Shown here: one piece after another, positions 32,201 through 41,932 of the stretch
Layout of the letters: each line of letters begins with the position of its first letter
How positions within the stretch are numbered: position 1 is the stretch's first letter
NCBI GenBank assembly: GCA_008729055.1
Contig: SDUX01000007.1
Coordinates: 1,350,064-1,414,063, forward strand
Length of the DNA stretch: 64,000 bases
Direction: 5' to 3'
Source of the DNA: Pyropia haitanensis
Lineage: Eukaryota > Rhodophyta > Bangiophyceae > Bangiales > Bangiaceae
Notes under the pieces: model-generated
The model's database searches: none
What the model saw: the letters and a program-made list of their open reading frames with translations, nothing else
Told to the model about the DNA's origin: nothing
Translations under genes and position numbers: made by a program

Positions 32201-32557
32201 CAGTCCGTGGCGATGCCCCGCGTGCTCTGCCAGGCGACACTGCCAGCACAGGCGCCGGAAGCCTCGGCGCACCTGTGTGCGCGACAGCTCCGCAGACTGA
32301 CCCCACCAGCGGTTTGGTGCCTGGCCCGCGGGCGGTCGAGCGGCCCACGGGCACCCGCACCTCCACTGACAGAGCGGGTACTCCGGGCCCGTCACCTGCG
32401 CCCGGTGACAACGGGCGCAGAGGGCTCGGCAGCCACGGCGATGCTGGTCCTTGCTTATCTGCCGCGGCGGGGGCCCACCTCCCGGTGGCAGGCCCCTGCC
32501 AGGTCCGTCCTTGGACGGCCCACTGCGTCCTTGGTCCCCTCCGTCGCTCGCCGTCAT
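28745..32557 (-). CDS. GW/WG-repeat protein with duplicated Cys-rich (putative zinc) module
   Basis: I know no family for this protein. From Met at 32557 the frame encodes about 1270 residues. Near the N-terminus a Cys-rich module occurs twice (about 32331-32450 and 32162-32262): RALCARC, a spacer, LCQWRCGCPWAARPP, then RRLCWQC, a spacer, LCHWTCRCPWAARPP. The pattern C-x2-C, about 11 residues, C-x3-C-x-C suggests metal binding. About 26 units of 29 residues follow, most starting QAGPSGWGNQ, so GW dipeptides recur at even spacing. The C-terminal 400 residues are Pro/Ala-rich. The Cys modules fix this frame as the real one here, although other frames are open. The final 530 bp overlap the Myb-like frame. 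Either two overlapping genes exist, or one fusion gene is split by a base-count error. Confidence 0.5.
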   Translation of the reverse strand: MTASDGGDQGRSGPSKDGPGRGLPPGGGPPPRQISKDQHRRGCRALCARCHRAQVTGPEYPLCQWRCGCPWAARPPAGQAPNRWWGQSAELSRTQVRRGFRRLCWQCRLAEHAGHRHGLCHWTCRCPWAARPPRQDLAGITRPQDGGLRGRELWGSNQGGPSGWGNQQQERRPSPRRQSPPPLGGGQAVPSGWGNQQLQRPPSPRGQAWWPSGGGQPGPSGWGNQQEEPARSQRRQTPPQVGGGQAGPSGWGNQRELRTPSPRRRTPPPLRGGQAGPSTWGNQERQRPPSPRGPAWRPSGGGQAGPSGWADQQLQRARSQRRQTPPPLGGGQAGPSGWGNQQLQRPPSPRGQAWWPSGGGQPGPSGWGNQQEEPARSPRRQTPPRVGGGQAGPSGWGNQRELRTPSPRRRTPPPLRGGQAGPSTWGNQERQRPPSPRGPAWRPSGGGQAGPSGWADQQLQRARSPRRQSPPPLGGGQAGPSGWGNQQLQRPPSPRGQAWWPSGGGQPGPSGWGNQQEEPARSPRRQTPPRVGGGQAGPSGWGNQRELRTPSPRRRTPPPLRGGQAGPSTWGNQERQRPPSPRGPAWRPSGGGQAGPSGWADQQLQRARSQRRQTPPPLGGGRAGPSGWGNQQLQRPPSPRGQAWWPSGGGQPGPSRWGNQQEEPARSPRRQSPPPLGGGQAGPSGWGNQQLQRPPSPRGPAWRPSGGGQAGPSGWADQQQQRARSPRRQSPPPLGGGQAGPSGWGNQQLQRPPSPRGQAWWPLGGGQPGPSGWGNQQLQRPPSPRGQAWWPSGGGQAGPSGWGNQQEEPARSPRRQTPPRVGGGQAGPSGWGNQRELRTPSPRRRTPPPLGGGQAGPSTWGNQERQRPPSPREQAWPPSGGGQAGPSGRGHQRQQRPTSPRRRTPPPLGGGEAGPSGRGGEEWEGQPSPRRQAPPPLGDGQAGPSGLRNEQQQRPPSPRGQARPQAGGEAANRPSSSATAGGQPRSLPSPAPRGGIPPSGPQLPSSYSGQQPSAEQPRPGGPSDTGPRPQPFLSNLPAPAATPSGPAAVTTSGERGEPTPPACSPGRARHPPQAPPPVAAAPPAAVAAAPTVPPCSRPLPPPEGGGAAATRLAAAAVGPAPGTTATAAGQRVPPGTAPPRLPRRVADGAAEVAGRPVTEDRADEAVGHRPREAARPATGTATASPMVTATPTERPPQQPPGPARDPAPGVAAEAEEASTAAEEVQRPPPQLQSLEDAAAAAAAARRAFELEWDLASTPTGSPTPPSSAYS
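29700..32060. repeat. 87-bp tandem repeat with 435-bp higher-order period
   Basis: The basic unit is 87 bp (29 codons). Five different units form a 435-bp higher-order block: a CCACCACGCCTGCCCGCG landmark occurs at 30188, 30623, 31058, 31493 and 31928, exactly 435 bp apart. An extra single-unit copy is at 30275. Blocks are nearly identical, implying recent amplification. The unit length divisible by three keeps the minus-strand frame open. Confidence 0.92.
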
Positions 32558-35350
32558 TGTGACCAGCAGGAGACAAAGGCAGCACAAGATGCGTCTCGCG
32601 GTCCGACAGCGAGGGGGACAGGGGCTCGTGCCGGCCTGGCCGCCGATATCCGCCGGCGAGAGTTGGGTCTGACGGCTGAAGGCGGCCGGCGTCGCGGCCG
32701 CCGGTCATAGCCGCTCGACGTCCCGGGTGCGCGATGGATGCGCTCGCCCAAAAAGAACGAACCGGCACTGCTGTGGGGAGCGATCCCCCCCTACCTCTCG
32801 CCACAGCACGAGAGCCCGAGATGCGGCCGCCAGCGCATGTTGCGCGCGGCCACACAGCGGGAAGAAATCAGCCAAGTGTCGCCCGAAACAGCCACCAACA
32901 GCACGTACTCCACAGCGGCGCGCGCGACCATACAGAGCGCGACCCGTTCTGGGCGGCCGCACGTAGACTCGCGGTCTGGACGACAGCGGCACTAGCCGTG
33001 CGGCCGCCCAGAATCCAGGGGAGAGCCGCCTCCACCCGTGCGGCCGATGCCAGGGGGGATGGTCCCCAGCCGCGTCGACAGTAGGGCCGCCCCGAAAAAA
33101 GATACACCAGGCGCGAAAACCGTGCGGCCACGGAGACGATGCGAGGGAAGACGGCCCCTCCCCGGCACGGCCGCGAACAGTGCACACGCCCCTCCGGAAG
33201 AGGGGGGGCGGCGACGAACCGCGGCCGCCGTGCGGCCACGAGGGACGCACGGGAGTGGCCGCAACGCGGCCGGTGTGCCACCAAAGACCCGCACGACGGC
33301 GGGGCGGTGCGGCCGTCACTCGCCCGTACGGCGAAGCGGCCGGATCGAAGGTGCCGGGGAGACCAAGGCGGTGCGGTGACCCCTGCCTCGCCGGCGGCCC
33401 CTCCCCGTAGTGGAGGGGGGGGGGCCTGGCCGTCGACGGCCACAGTCGCTCCGCCGGACCCTATTGGGTCACACGGGCGGGGCCCCCAAGTGGCAAACGC
33501 CCCCTCCTCGCGCGGGGGACCGTGCGGCCGACTGCTGCCGCAGCACAATAGAGTTGGGGGGGGGGGGCACGAGCACGCGGACGACCAACGCGGCGCAGGC
33601 CGCGATGCAAGGAGGGGCACAGATGGCGACGCGCAACCCCTCCTCGAGCGGGGCGCCCGTGCGGCCGACTGGTGTGGCCGCACAATTGAGGGTGGAGGCG
33701 GGGGTGGACGAGCGTGCCGGCGACCAATGCGGCGCAGGTCCCGACGCGGGGAGGGGCACAGACGGCGACGCGCACCCGCTCCTCGTGCATGGCGTCCGCG
33801 TGCCCGCCTGGTGGTGCCACAAAAGGGGGTGGCACAGCCGAGTGTGTGGTGGAGTGTGGTGTCGGATGTCAAATGCAAATCGCACGGGGCCCGCACGATG
33901 AGTGGCCCCCAAGCGCAAAGCACCGATTGGCTGGTGTGCGACGGTCGTGCGGCTCGCGACAGCGGACAACAGTATGGGGGGCACATAGACGGAGGGACAC
34001 CCCGGCTGCATCTGGCGCACAGGCCGACGCCAAAATCAATCTGCCCCCCCTCCTCTTCGAGGCTGTGCGCCTCGCACGCGATTGGCGCGCCGCATGACTG
34101 CGCCCGTCGCGACCCCACGCGTGGGGGGGAGAGGCGGGGCTGCGGGCTGGCGCGGGGGAGCGCTGTGGCCCCGCGTGGGACGCGGGTGGTGAACTCGGTA
34201 TACGTAGCATGGCGAGGTCGCTCGCCGCGGGAGGGGGCGCCAGCCAAAGGAGGGCGGGCGTTTCAGAAACCAACTGACACGCTCAAACCGGCCTCCCAAT
34301 CGAAGAACAGGGCGGAGGGGGCCGCGCCTCCTCCTGCGGGCGAGTCCAACGACCACCCCCGGCATGCGCCTGTGCGGACAGTCCGGCACGGAGTGCCCCC
34401 TACCGTGCCCTGTCGGCGGCGGCTTCGCCGACGCCCTCCCTTCGGCGCCACGCGCACTGAACACGTGGCTGGAGGAACATATTAACGCAAAGCGCGCCGT
34501 AGGGACCACGAAAACAGTACCATTCGAAACTGCCGCTGACAGGCGACGTACGTCGTCCGCCACGTTCGCGAGCGCAGTATCCGGCGAAGGGGGGGGGGGG
34601 AGGAGGGGGCGCGGGATCCGAATGCGGGATGCTCGGATCGACCAGGATCCGCGTGCGTTGGCGCAAGGGACGGCGGCGAGGCCCGGTGGAGGAAGCTGGG
34701 CGGGGACCATCCGCGCTTGACAGCACGCTGAGGCAGGGGGGGGGCGGCACCATAGGACATGCCCCCGCGTCTCGCGACGGCCACGACAGAAACACACCCA
34801 GAGGCAACCTACGCAACGCCAACGAGAGACGAGAAACCAGTTGACAGTCTCCCCACCTGTCGTCCATCCAGCACACGGAGCCACGTGATTGGCCACCTCG
34901 ACGAAACAGCAACAAAAACACAGAAGTTGGCCCTACTTGCACCTATGACTGCATGAATGTCGCATATGACACAGGAATATAGGGCAAAAAAAGTCCCAAC
35001 GTGGCACAAAATGGGCCCAATCCCGGCCAAAGCGGCCCCATTCCTCCAAAGCATTGGCCAAACGTCCCGATACTGACTGGGTTTGTCGTGCGTGTCACGT
35101 GATTTACGGACCAGAATCGAGTGCCGCCGGCATGTTTCGACTGCTGCCCGGCTCCGAGACGGGGGCTACCGCATATTCTCGCTTCCGTATCCATTTCGTG
35201 CAATCCCAGAGCGAAACACGACGATCCGGAGCCATATCGACGTTCTTGTACAGGACTCTTTCCCGTAACCGAGAGGACAGGCTGGCGACTGGTAAAAATC
35301 ATGTAGCCCCCGTCTTTGCACAACTACATTACGAACATCGAGAGCCGCCG
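32558..35350. other. right subterminal region of the transposon
   Basis: No confident gene. From 32940 to 33700 the octamer GTGCGGCC (usually GTGCGGCCG) recurs many times, recalling GTGTCGGCCGC on the left side. A unit of about 135 bp is duplicated at about 33500-33770, with a partial third copy. 34260-35350 is non-repetitive with CCAAT pentamers and compositional ORFs only. Confidence 0.5.
33500..33800. repeat. 135-bp tandem repeat, about 2.2 copies
   Basis: Each copy has CCCTCCTCG, GTGCGGCCGACT, CACAAT, a G-rich stretch, GACGA, GCGGCGCAGG and GAGGGGCACAGA, then GGCGACGCGC. The third copy breaks off after GTCCGCGTG. Confidence 0.75.
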
Positions 35351-35442
35351 CTCTCAGCCAGTCACAGACGCGCACGTGGCGTTTGAAAATTCATACGGCC
35401 CTGAGATGGTCATGAGATGGTAACGCATTGGTGGAAACACTC
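35351..35442 (-). repeat. right terminal inverted repeat of the Harbinger-type element
   Basis: CGCATTGGTGGAAACACTCT at 35424-35443 is the reverse complement of the left terminus. It is preceded by GAGATGGTCATGAGATGGTA and by the GCACGTGGCG block. Outside lies TGA (35443-35445). Confidence 0.8.
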
Positions 35443-35445
35443 TGA

Positions 35446-36048
35446 GGCCGACAAGACACTGTCTCGCGAGACGCAGGAACGGGCGAGAGGTTCACGAATA
35501 TGGACCACAATATGAAGTATGACACTTATCCTGTTCCAACTCCGCAGTGGATGCAGTTTTGTGTCACGATGCCGTGTACTTGAGCCCACGTGGCGAACAG
35601 CTGAGGGAAATGCAAGATCAGTGCTTCGCGGCGGCTGCGACTTGGTCGCTCCACGGCGTAGTGCGCGCCTTCTCCAGCCAGACGTACCCCCGCACGTCAT
35701 GGCGACCAATTCACCTGAGTGCAGGGCCAGCGCACGGCTACGGCCTTCGACGCTCACCGTGACGGCGCCGCGCTCGCCGAGGCGGGGCCGCTCGGTTCGT
35801 GCCGGCGTCGCGGTCATGGCACTGGGAGCTAGTCACGCCCACCCTCGTCCCAGTCTGGGCGGGTGTGCCGTGTGGTACACATGTGCTGGCGGACCCGGTG
35901 TTGCCTTGGCTCTACCCCCATCGGTTTGAGCTTGGGCTTTCATCGCGGGTGACACTTTCCAGCGCTGGGGAGCGTGCCAGTGCCAGACGTGCCTTCCTTC
36001 GCACGTCGGTGGACGCGACTCCCGCTGCGTGTCGGTGGGGGGAGCGCC
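35446..36048. other. upstream region of VPS52
   Basis: No gene seen. The VPS52 frame is open from 35974, but the residues before Met at 36049 show no conserved character. Confidence 0.5.
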
Positions 36049-39000
36049 ATGGACTGGCCGCCGCGCCCGCCAAGCGTCTGCTCCGGCCGCTCCCAGTCTT
36101 CGGCGGCAGGGTCGGTCGTTTCAGGCGCTGGTGACATCGGCGGCGGCGGCGGTGGGGGCGGCAGTCGGGGCGGCGGTCGGGGGAACCCGTTTGATGACGA
36201 GGAGGGGGGCGACAGCGGCGGCGGCGCGGCCGCTACCCCCAGACGCGCTCCCTCTGTTGGGGGCAGCCTCCGATCCACCTCCTCGGTCGACGGTTCATGG
36301 CTGGCGTGTGGATCTGCGCTGGCTGGGGGCAATCCTTTCGACGTGGCCGGTGGCGGCACCTGCACGAGCTTTCCCGCCCCCCACGGTGATCAATGTCAAG
36401 GATGGCCTCTTGCTGTAGCGGACACCACGCTAGGCGCACCGGTAGACGACAGAGGGGGTGGCACCGACAACAATGGCTTTGATGCCGACTTTGACGACGT
36501 GGACGGCGAGGTAGACGACGACATGCTGTGGACGGTGGTGCTGTCGTCACTGCCACAATTTTCCACTCCCCCCCCGCCGCATTCTCCTGTGGCTGCTGAC
36601 GCCAACCCCCCGTCATTCATCGACACCCCTGGCTTGTCTTCTTCGTACCTGGCCGACCCGCCGGTGGACGGACCCGCTGCGCGACGACCGCTAGGCCGCC
36701 GCGGCACGGATGCCGACACGCCATTTTCCCTACGCCGCGCCGAGGAGGACGCGACCGCGTGGGTGGCATCAGCACGGTCAGCTCTCGCGTCAGCGGCTAC
36801 CCACACGGCCGACGTGGAGCGCTCTCTAGGCGTTATTGCGGACGCAACTGGGGGGATTGCTGACCGCGCACGGGCATTGGCGGCGGGGTTGACCGCTGCC
36901 TCGGCTGCGGCGGTCGCCGCGAAGACCCGCACTGTCTACGCCGCCGCCGTCGCTGACCGCCTGGCGGTGGTGGCGCGGGCTGTAACACTGCCACCCGCGC
37001 TCGCCGCCGATGTGTGGGGTGCACCCGTGGGTGGGGCCGCTTTCGTGGCTGCCCTGGGGGCACTGGAGGGCAAGGTTGCTGCTCTGGCGGGAGTCGCTGT
37101 GCCGCCGACCCCCCTCGGGGTTGGTGCCGGTGGGGGTGCTGCGGGCGGCGGCCCTGGCACCACCGACCCTGGCCTTGCGGCCGAGACGGCCTCTGCGGCG
37201 GCCGTTGCCGAAGTGGCGCCCAAGGTACGGCTGTTGGTACACCACGCGGCGGGTCGTGCCGAAGCGGTTTCCACCGCCCGCGTTGCCGACCTAGCCGCTG
37301 CCTCCCCCACGGGTCGCCCCGCGGCGGCTGCCGCGCTCGCCACAGTAGCGCCGCATGTGGCATTTCTGGCGCGCGTCTGTCCGCCCGCAGCGGCCCGGGT
37401 CGCGGCCGCCTACACGACGGCGGCCAGCCGCCACCACCTCAACACCCTTCCTCGCTACGCGGCGGCGCTGGCGAGGCAGTGGCGGCGTGCGGAGCGGGCG
37501 CGCGTCGCCGCAACGGGTGGTGTCGCAGGGGGCAGGGGGGAGGTGCCGCCGCTGGTGGTGGCCCCGTCGCTCGCGGGGTCGGGCGCCGTTGCCGTTCCTC
37601 GCGGGTGGGGGGGGATGGGGGGGTGGGCTCCCGAGCTTTGGGATGGGGGGATGGGGGGGATGCTTTTGGGCTCCTTGGGCCGGACGGGGGGGGGAGGCTC
37701 CGCGTCGGCCCCGCCGACCGACCCGTATAGCCTGGCCGAGGACCGTGCCACGCGGGCGTCCGCGGCTTCGGTCACTCCGGCGGTGGCATTGACGACAGTT
37801 GCCACAGACTGCGGCGGTCGGGACGTACAGCTTGACGACTTGGTGCGATCGGTGAGCAAGGCCCTAGTCGACGCCGTCGCGACAGAGTCATCCTTTTACG
37901 GTGCCGTGTTTGGGGTGGGCGCCTCGGTGGGCGCTGCCAGTCCCCGGGGAAGTAGCGGCGGCGGCGGCGGCGGTGGCAATGGTGACAGCCCCATCGACAC
38001 CTTTATTCCACAGCTGGTTGCCAGTGTGGCACCACGTCTGCTTCGCTGCCTGCGGGTGTCCATTGACGGGGCTACTGACGTGCTAGGTGTGGCGCTTGCG
38101 TGGGAGGCCACTGCCCGCCAGCGCTCGGCCCCCGCGATTGCGACATCCTCCCCCACCGCGCCCTCCGCCTGCGCTTCTACCGCCGCCATGCTCGACACGT
38201 ACTTTCGCGACGTGGAGGGCGCTCTTCAGTACCGCCTAAGTGGCCTCCTGGACGTGCACGTACGTGCTCTTGCTGCTGTAGACGGGCGGGCGCTGTTTCG
38301 AGGTGACGGCAGCGTGTCACCGCCGGCGGCTGCGTGTTCGCGGGTGGGGGGGCTCATGGGCGGGCTCGTGCGGGTGGCGGCGATGGCGGCAGAAGCCGCG
38401 GTGACCGCCCCACTAGGGGACGCCAGAGGAGCGGGGGGCGAGGTGCGTATTGACCGGCAGGGCCCGCCCCGGTATGCCCCTTCCCTTTCCGAAGCCCTTG
38501 CTGGTGGTGTCACGGACGGGGCCGCCCGCGCTGCTGCGCGTGCGCACACACTCGCCACCGCCGCGGCGCGTGTCGAGGGCGCGGGCGTGCGTCTTCTCTA
38601 CGCCGTCGCCGCATGCTACTCGGCGCCCAAGCAGCGGTACGTCTTTCTGGTCAACGCGGCAGCGGCGGTGGCAGCGGCGGTTGCAGCGGCGGTGGTCCCC
38701 ACGGGCGCAGATACCGCGGCAGCGATAATGAGTGCGGGCGCGGAGGCGGGTGTGGCGACGGCAGCGACGGCGCCGGCGACTGGCGCGGTGGCGGCGGGCG
38801 CGACCCCCGTCGGCGCCGCCGCCCTGACCGTGACCCTCCCCCCCGTCCTGGCGCGTTTGCGGCCCGCGCCGTGGCCTGGCGCGGCGTTGGCCGCTGTGAT
38901 GGACGGCCACGTGGTGGCCTACCTCGACGTGCTGCTTTCGCGGGAGCGGTTTCGTGAGCTGGCGCAGCTGGCCAACGCGGCCGCGTGGCGGCCGGCCGCG

Positions 39001-39569
39001 GCCAGCGGCGGCTGGGGTGGTCCGCCCGGCGTGGCCGGGGCTGCTGCGCGGTCGCCGACGTCGGTCATGGGGGCGGCAGCAGGGGACTCGTCATCCCCGA
39101 CCCCCTCCCCTCGGGGCGTCAAAGTCGGAGCGCCCTCCCCCCCGGGCGCGGCGCGTTCCCGCCCCTCCCCCTCGCGCCCGACGCGGTCGCGTACGTGACG
39201 CCACGGCTGGCGGCGCTCGCGGGCGACTGGCGCAACCGCGTCGACGCAACCGTCGCCGAGGTCCGCCGTGCGTTCCTCGCCCCGCCTGTCGCGGCCGCGG
39301 TGCTCGACGCCGCCTCCCGCCGGCTGGTCACGCTCTGCGATGCGGCGGCGGCGGCAGGGGCGGCCGCCGCCGTCTCCGACGCCGACCCTGTTGGAGAAGG
39401 ACGGGAAGGCACCGTCGGTGGCGCGCCCGCGCCGCCGTGGGGGGTGCCCCTGGTCGGGGGCGGGGAGCTGGCCGCCGCGCTGGCGCGGGCGGCTGGCTGG
39501 GCGTGGTCAGGGGCGGGGGGAAGTGGGGGGGGGGGGCGCCGCGACCGTCCCGCCCGGCCGCCGCCGTGA
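36049..39569 (+). CDS. VPS52: VPS52, GARP/EARP tethering-complex subunit (one apparent frameshift)
   Basis: VPS52 is a core subunit of the GARP complex, which tethers endosome-derived vesicles at the trans-Golgi network, and of the related EARP complex. I chose Met at 36049 (GCCATGG). The N-terminal 200 residues are acidic and disordered and include two NPFD motifs. A helical region follows (THTADVERSLGVIADATGGI, then LPPALAADVWGAPVGG and ALGALEGKVAAL), matching the family's conserved coiled-coil part. Later segments also fit: SFYGAVFG, then FIPQLVASVAPRLLRCLRVS, TYFRDVEGALQYRLSGLLDV and APKQRYVFLVN. The frame stops at 39198, but the expected C-terminus (DAVAYVTPRLAALAGDWRNR) continues in another frame to 39569. 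The change lies near the C run at 39137-39143. Poly-Gly and poly-Ala insertions make it longer (about 1170 residues) than animal VPS52. No introns seen. Confidence 0.8.
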
Positions 39570-40119
39570 AGCGGCCGCGCCGCAGCGGGCGGCAGCGCGT
39601 ATGCCCGTGCGGCTCGCCCGGCCAAGGGTGGCGGCCACGCCTGTGGGCCGACCGGCCGGCTGGTCGCCCGCGACGCGTGGCGCGGTGTGGGGGTTCATTC
39701 CAGACGTCGATGCGGACTCGGCGGGGGAGGAAGGAGCAGGGGCTAGCGAGCGCCCACACCACGGGTGTCTCGCTCGCCAGGACCTGGTGGAGGGCGCGGT
39801 TGGGCGGGGGGGGGGGCGCCGGCGGGGGCGGGGCGGCTGCCGCCGACGGCCATGTAGTGTGTTGGCGGGGTCGTGACTGGCACGCTCGGAGCCACGACCT
39901 CCACTAACGGGTTCTCGTCAGTTTTTTTTTTTCGTTCCGTCCCGGGCGGCTGGGCGTGCCGGCGCACAACCGGCGTCAGCGGTGGCGGCAGCAGCGATGG
40001 TGCCCACGCGCGCCTTGCCCACCCCCACAGAGGGCAACACATGCCGGTAGAAGGGGGTTGAGCAGGCGGGGAGGGGAGGGGAACGATGTTGCAGTGGTCC
40101 TCTCTGTGTGAGAGAAGGG
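39570..40119. other. intergenic
   Basis: 3' flank of VPS52. It has a T10 run at about 39921-39930 and nothing recognisable. Confidence 0.4.
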
Positions 40120-41086
40120 GTCAATGACGGTGGCGGCTGTGAAGTCGCGTGACGAATACTGCGGAGACATGAGCGGGTCGGCGTTGAACCACCCCGCGCT
40201 CCCCGTCGAGGCCGCCCGCCTCGACCGCGTCCCCCAGCGTCATGGCGTTGCGCCGCTCGTGGAATCGCTGGGGGTGAGGGGCGACGGCGCGCCCGCTAAA
40301 GAGCCAAAGCGGGCCTGTCGCCGCCGGGTGTGCCGCGGCCGCGGCGTCTTCCTCGGCAGTGACCACCCCCTCGGCCGCGCCTGGTGGGTGGGGGGGTACC
40401 GCCGGCGTCGGCGGAGGCGGTGGTGGCGGCCGCGGCGGTGGTAGGGGTTGGCGGTGGCTGTGGGGGTGGTGGCGACCGCGGCGACAGCCGCGGCACGGGT
40501 GGGGGTGGTGGCGGCGACCGCAGCTCTCCCGCCGCCGACACACTCAACCTGTCGTTCAAGCTGTCGCTCTCCTCCCTCGCGCGGTCCACGGCCACGACCA
40601 CGATTGTCAATGTCCCCTCGCGGGCGTCCCTCGAGCCCCGTGCGGACCTGACCGACCTCGCACACGGGCAGGAGGACCTTTGGCAAGTGTGGAGGTGCGG
40701 GTGCTGCTGGCGGGCCGCCGCCCACCAGCCGCCGCTACCGTTGCAACCGCGGCTGCGGCGGCCGCCTCTGGTGAAGTGTCCCGCCGCCGCCGTCGCATCC
40801 TACCACGGCACTGGCAGCGGCGGGTTGCGGCGGTCGCGGCGGTCGCCGACGTGCCAATCTCGTTTTCTCCGCCCCGGCGTTGGTGAGCACCCGCCCCACG
40901 CCTGCCGCGGAGCGGCCTGACCGCCGCTACAGCTGGGTCCGGGCAAGACGGAGACCCAGCCGTCGCGCAGCCCGCCTGATGAGTCGCCACCCGCGAATCG
41001 TCTTCAAAGAAGAGCGGCTGAGCGTTGGCCTGGCTCGGTGAAGCCAAAGACCCAGCTTCCAACACTTCGTGCAAGTCTACTGTCAA
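40120..41086 (-). CDS. unassigned protein, fragmented across frames
   Basis: I do not recognise the product. Minus-strand segments look like genuine protein but in different frames: MTVDLHEVLEAGSLASPSQ and QPLFFEDDSRVATHQ from 41086, TIVVVAVDRAREESDSLNDR near 40610-40540, SGRAVAPHPQRFHERRNAM near 40300-40240, then WFNADPLMSPQYSSRDF and TAATVIDPF near 40185-40120. The last two can be joined across a GCGGGG run. The 3' end is not resolved. Introns, base-count errors or both could explain the breaks. Plus-strand ORFs here are less protein-like. Confidence 0.35.
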
Positions 41087-41932
41087 TCGCCGTCTGTATG
41101 GATCATGAGACCATTTGTAGGCTGTACTTCACTACAGATGGCCTCGTGGCGCAAAGATATTTCTTGTCAATGAATAGTAGGTAATTCTGATACAGAAACA
41201 GGATCTGCCGACATAGGCATGATATAGAATACATTACATTACTTTTCACATTTCCTGTATGGGGTGCGTACGTGGCACACGTGTCATACATTTTAACGGG
41301 ATCTTACCGGGATCTGACATGCCAAAGCTCTCTATTGGCTGGCGAGGCTCAAATGAATTACTGTTTTCGTCGCGTCATCCGGTCCCACGGCCGCTGCACG
41401 GCGCCTGTGGAGTGCACCGCGAGAGGGACGACAGCCGCCAATTCGCCAGCGTCCTTGCCACGGAGGCACCGCCGCTGGTGGCGTCACCCGTCGCCCGCCT
41501 CCGTCCTGTGCGAGACCGGCCCCCCCCCCACCCGCACCCCCTCGGCGGCGGGGACCGCTGCCGGCGGCGGCGGCGGCAAGCTGCGCCGCTGCTCCGTCGC
41601 GCCGCAGGCTTGCGCGGGCATCTCGGCTGGGGCGCCCCGGCCGGCGCGCCCCTCGACGGCCCGCGGTAGAGTTGCGCGGCGCCGTTGGCAGGTGGCTGGC
41701 TTTGGCGCCCGCCGCGGCTGCGCCGAGCAATACCACCTGCCGCCGCCTTGTCCCCCCCCCCCCTTGAACCCATCCCCAAACCCTTTTCGCCTGGCCACGG
41801 GACGCACCGCTGCCCTCCCACTCGCCCATTCCCTGCCTCTTGCCCCTCCCCCCCCCCCCCCGCCCCTTCCCTTTCATCACCCTCTTGTCTACGTGCCGTA
41901 CGCTCTACCCCTTCTTCCTTGACGACGGCACG
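41087..41932. other. AT-rich island followed by C-rich leader
   Basis: 41090-41290 is strikingly AT-rich for this window, with tracts such as AAGATATTTCTTGTCAATG and ATTACATTACTTTTCACAT, and has no meaningful ORF. From 41700 the plus strand becomes pyrimidine-rich, as expected for the leader of the EF-hand gene. Confidence 0.5.

Larger units (their letters stand above)
23166..35445. mobile_element. complete PIF/Harbinger-type DNA transposon, about 12.3 kb
   Basis: The left terminus (from 23169) reads GAGTGTTTCCACCAATGCG. The reverse complement of the right terminus (ending 35442) has the same 19 bases. Both termini continue, after a gap, with TACCATCTCA, and then with an A/T-rich block leading to CCACGTG. 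Immediately outside lies TGA at 23166-23168 and TGA at 35443-35445, a 3-bp target duplication as expected for PIF/Harbinger elements, although the usual target is TWA. Inside are a DDE transposase and a convergent Myb/SANT-like gene, the classic two-gene set of this superfamily. Large GC-rich subterminal arrays with recurring CGGCCGC motifs flank both genes. The element is much longer than typical plant members, mainly because of the repeat-coding region and the subterminal DNA. Confidence 0.8.

Noticed and set aside
29277..32855. Upstream extension of the Myb-like frame into a 1980-residue ORF
   Set aside because: In the repeat region the competing frame carries the structured Cys modules and GW repeats. 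This frame gives only Ala/Arg/Pro low complexity there.
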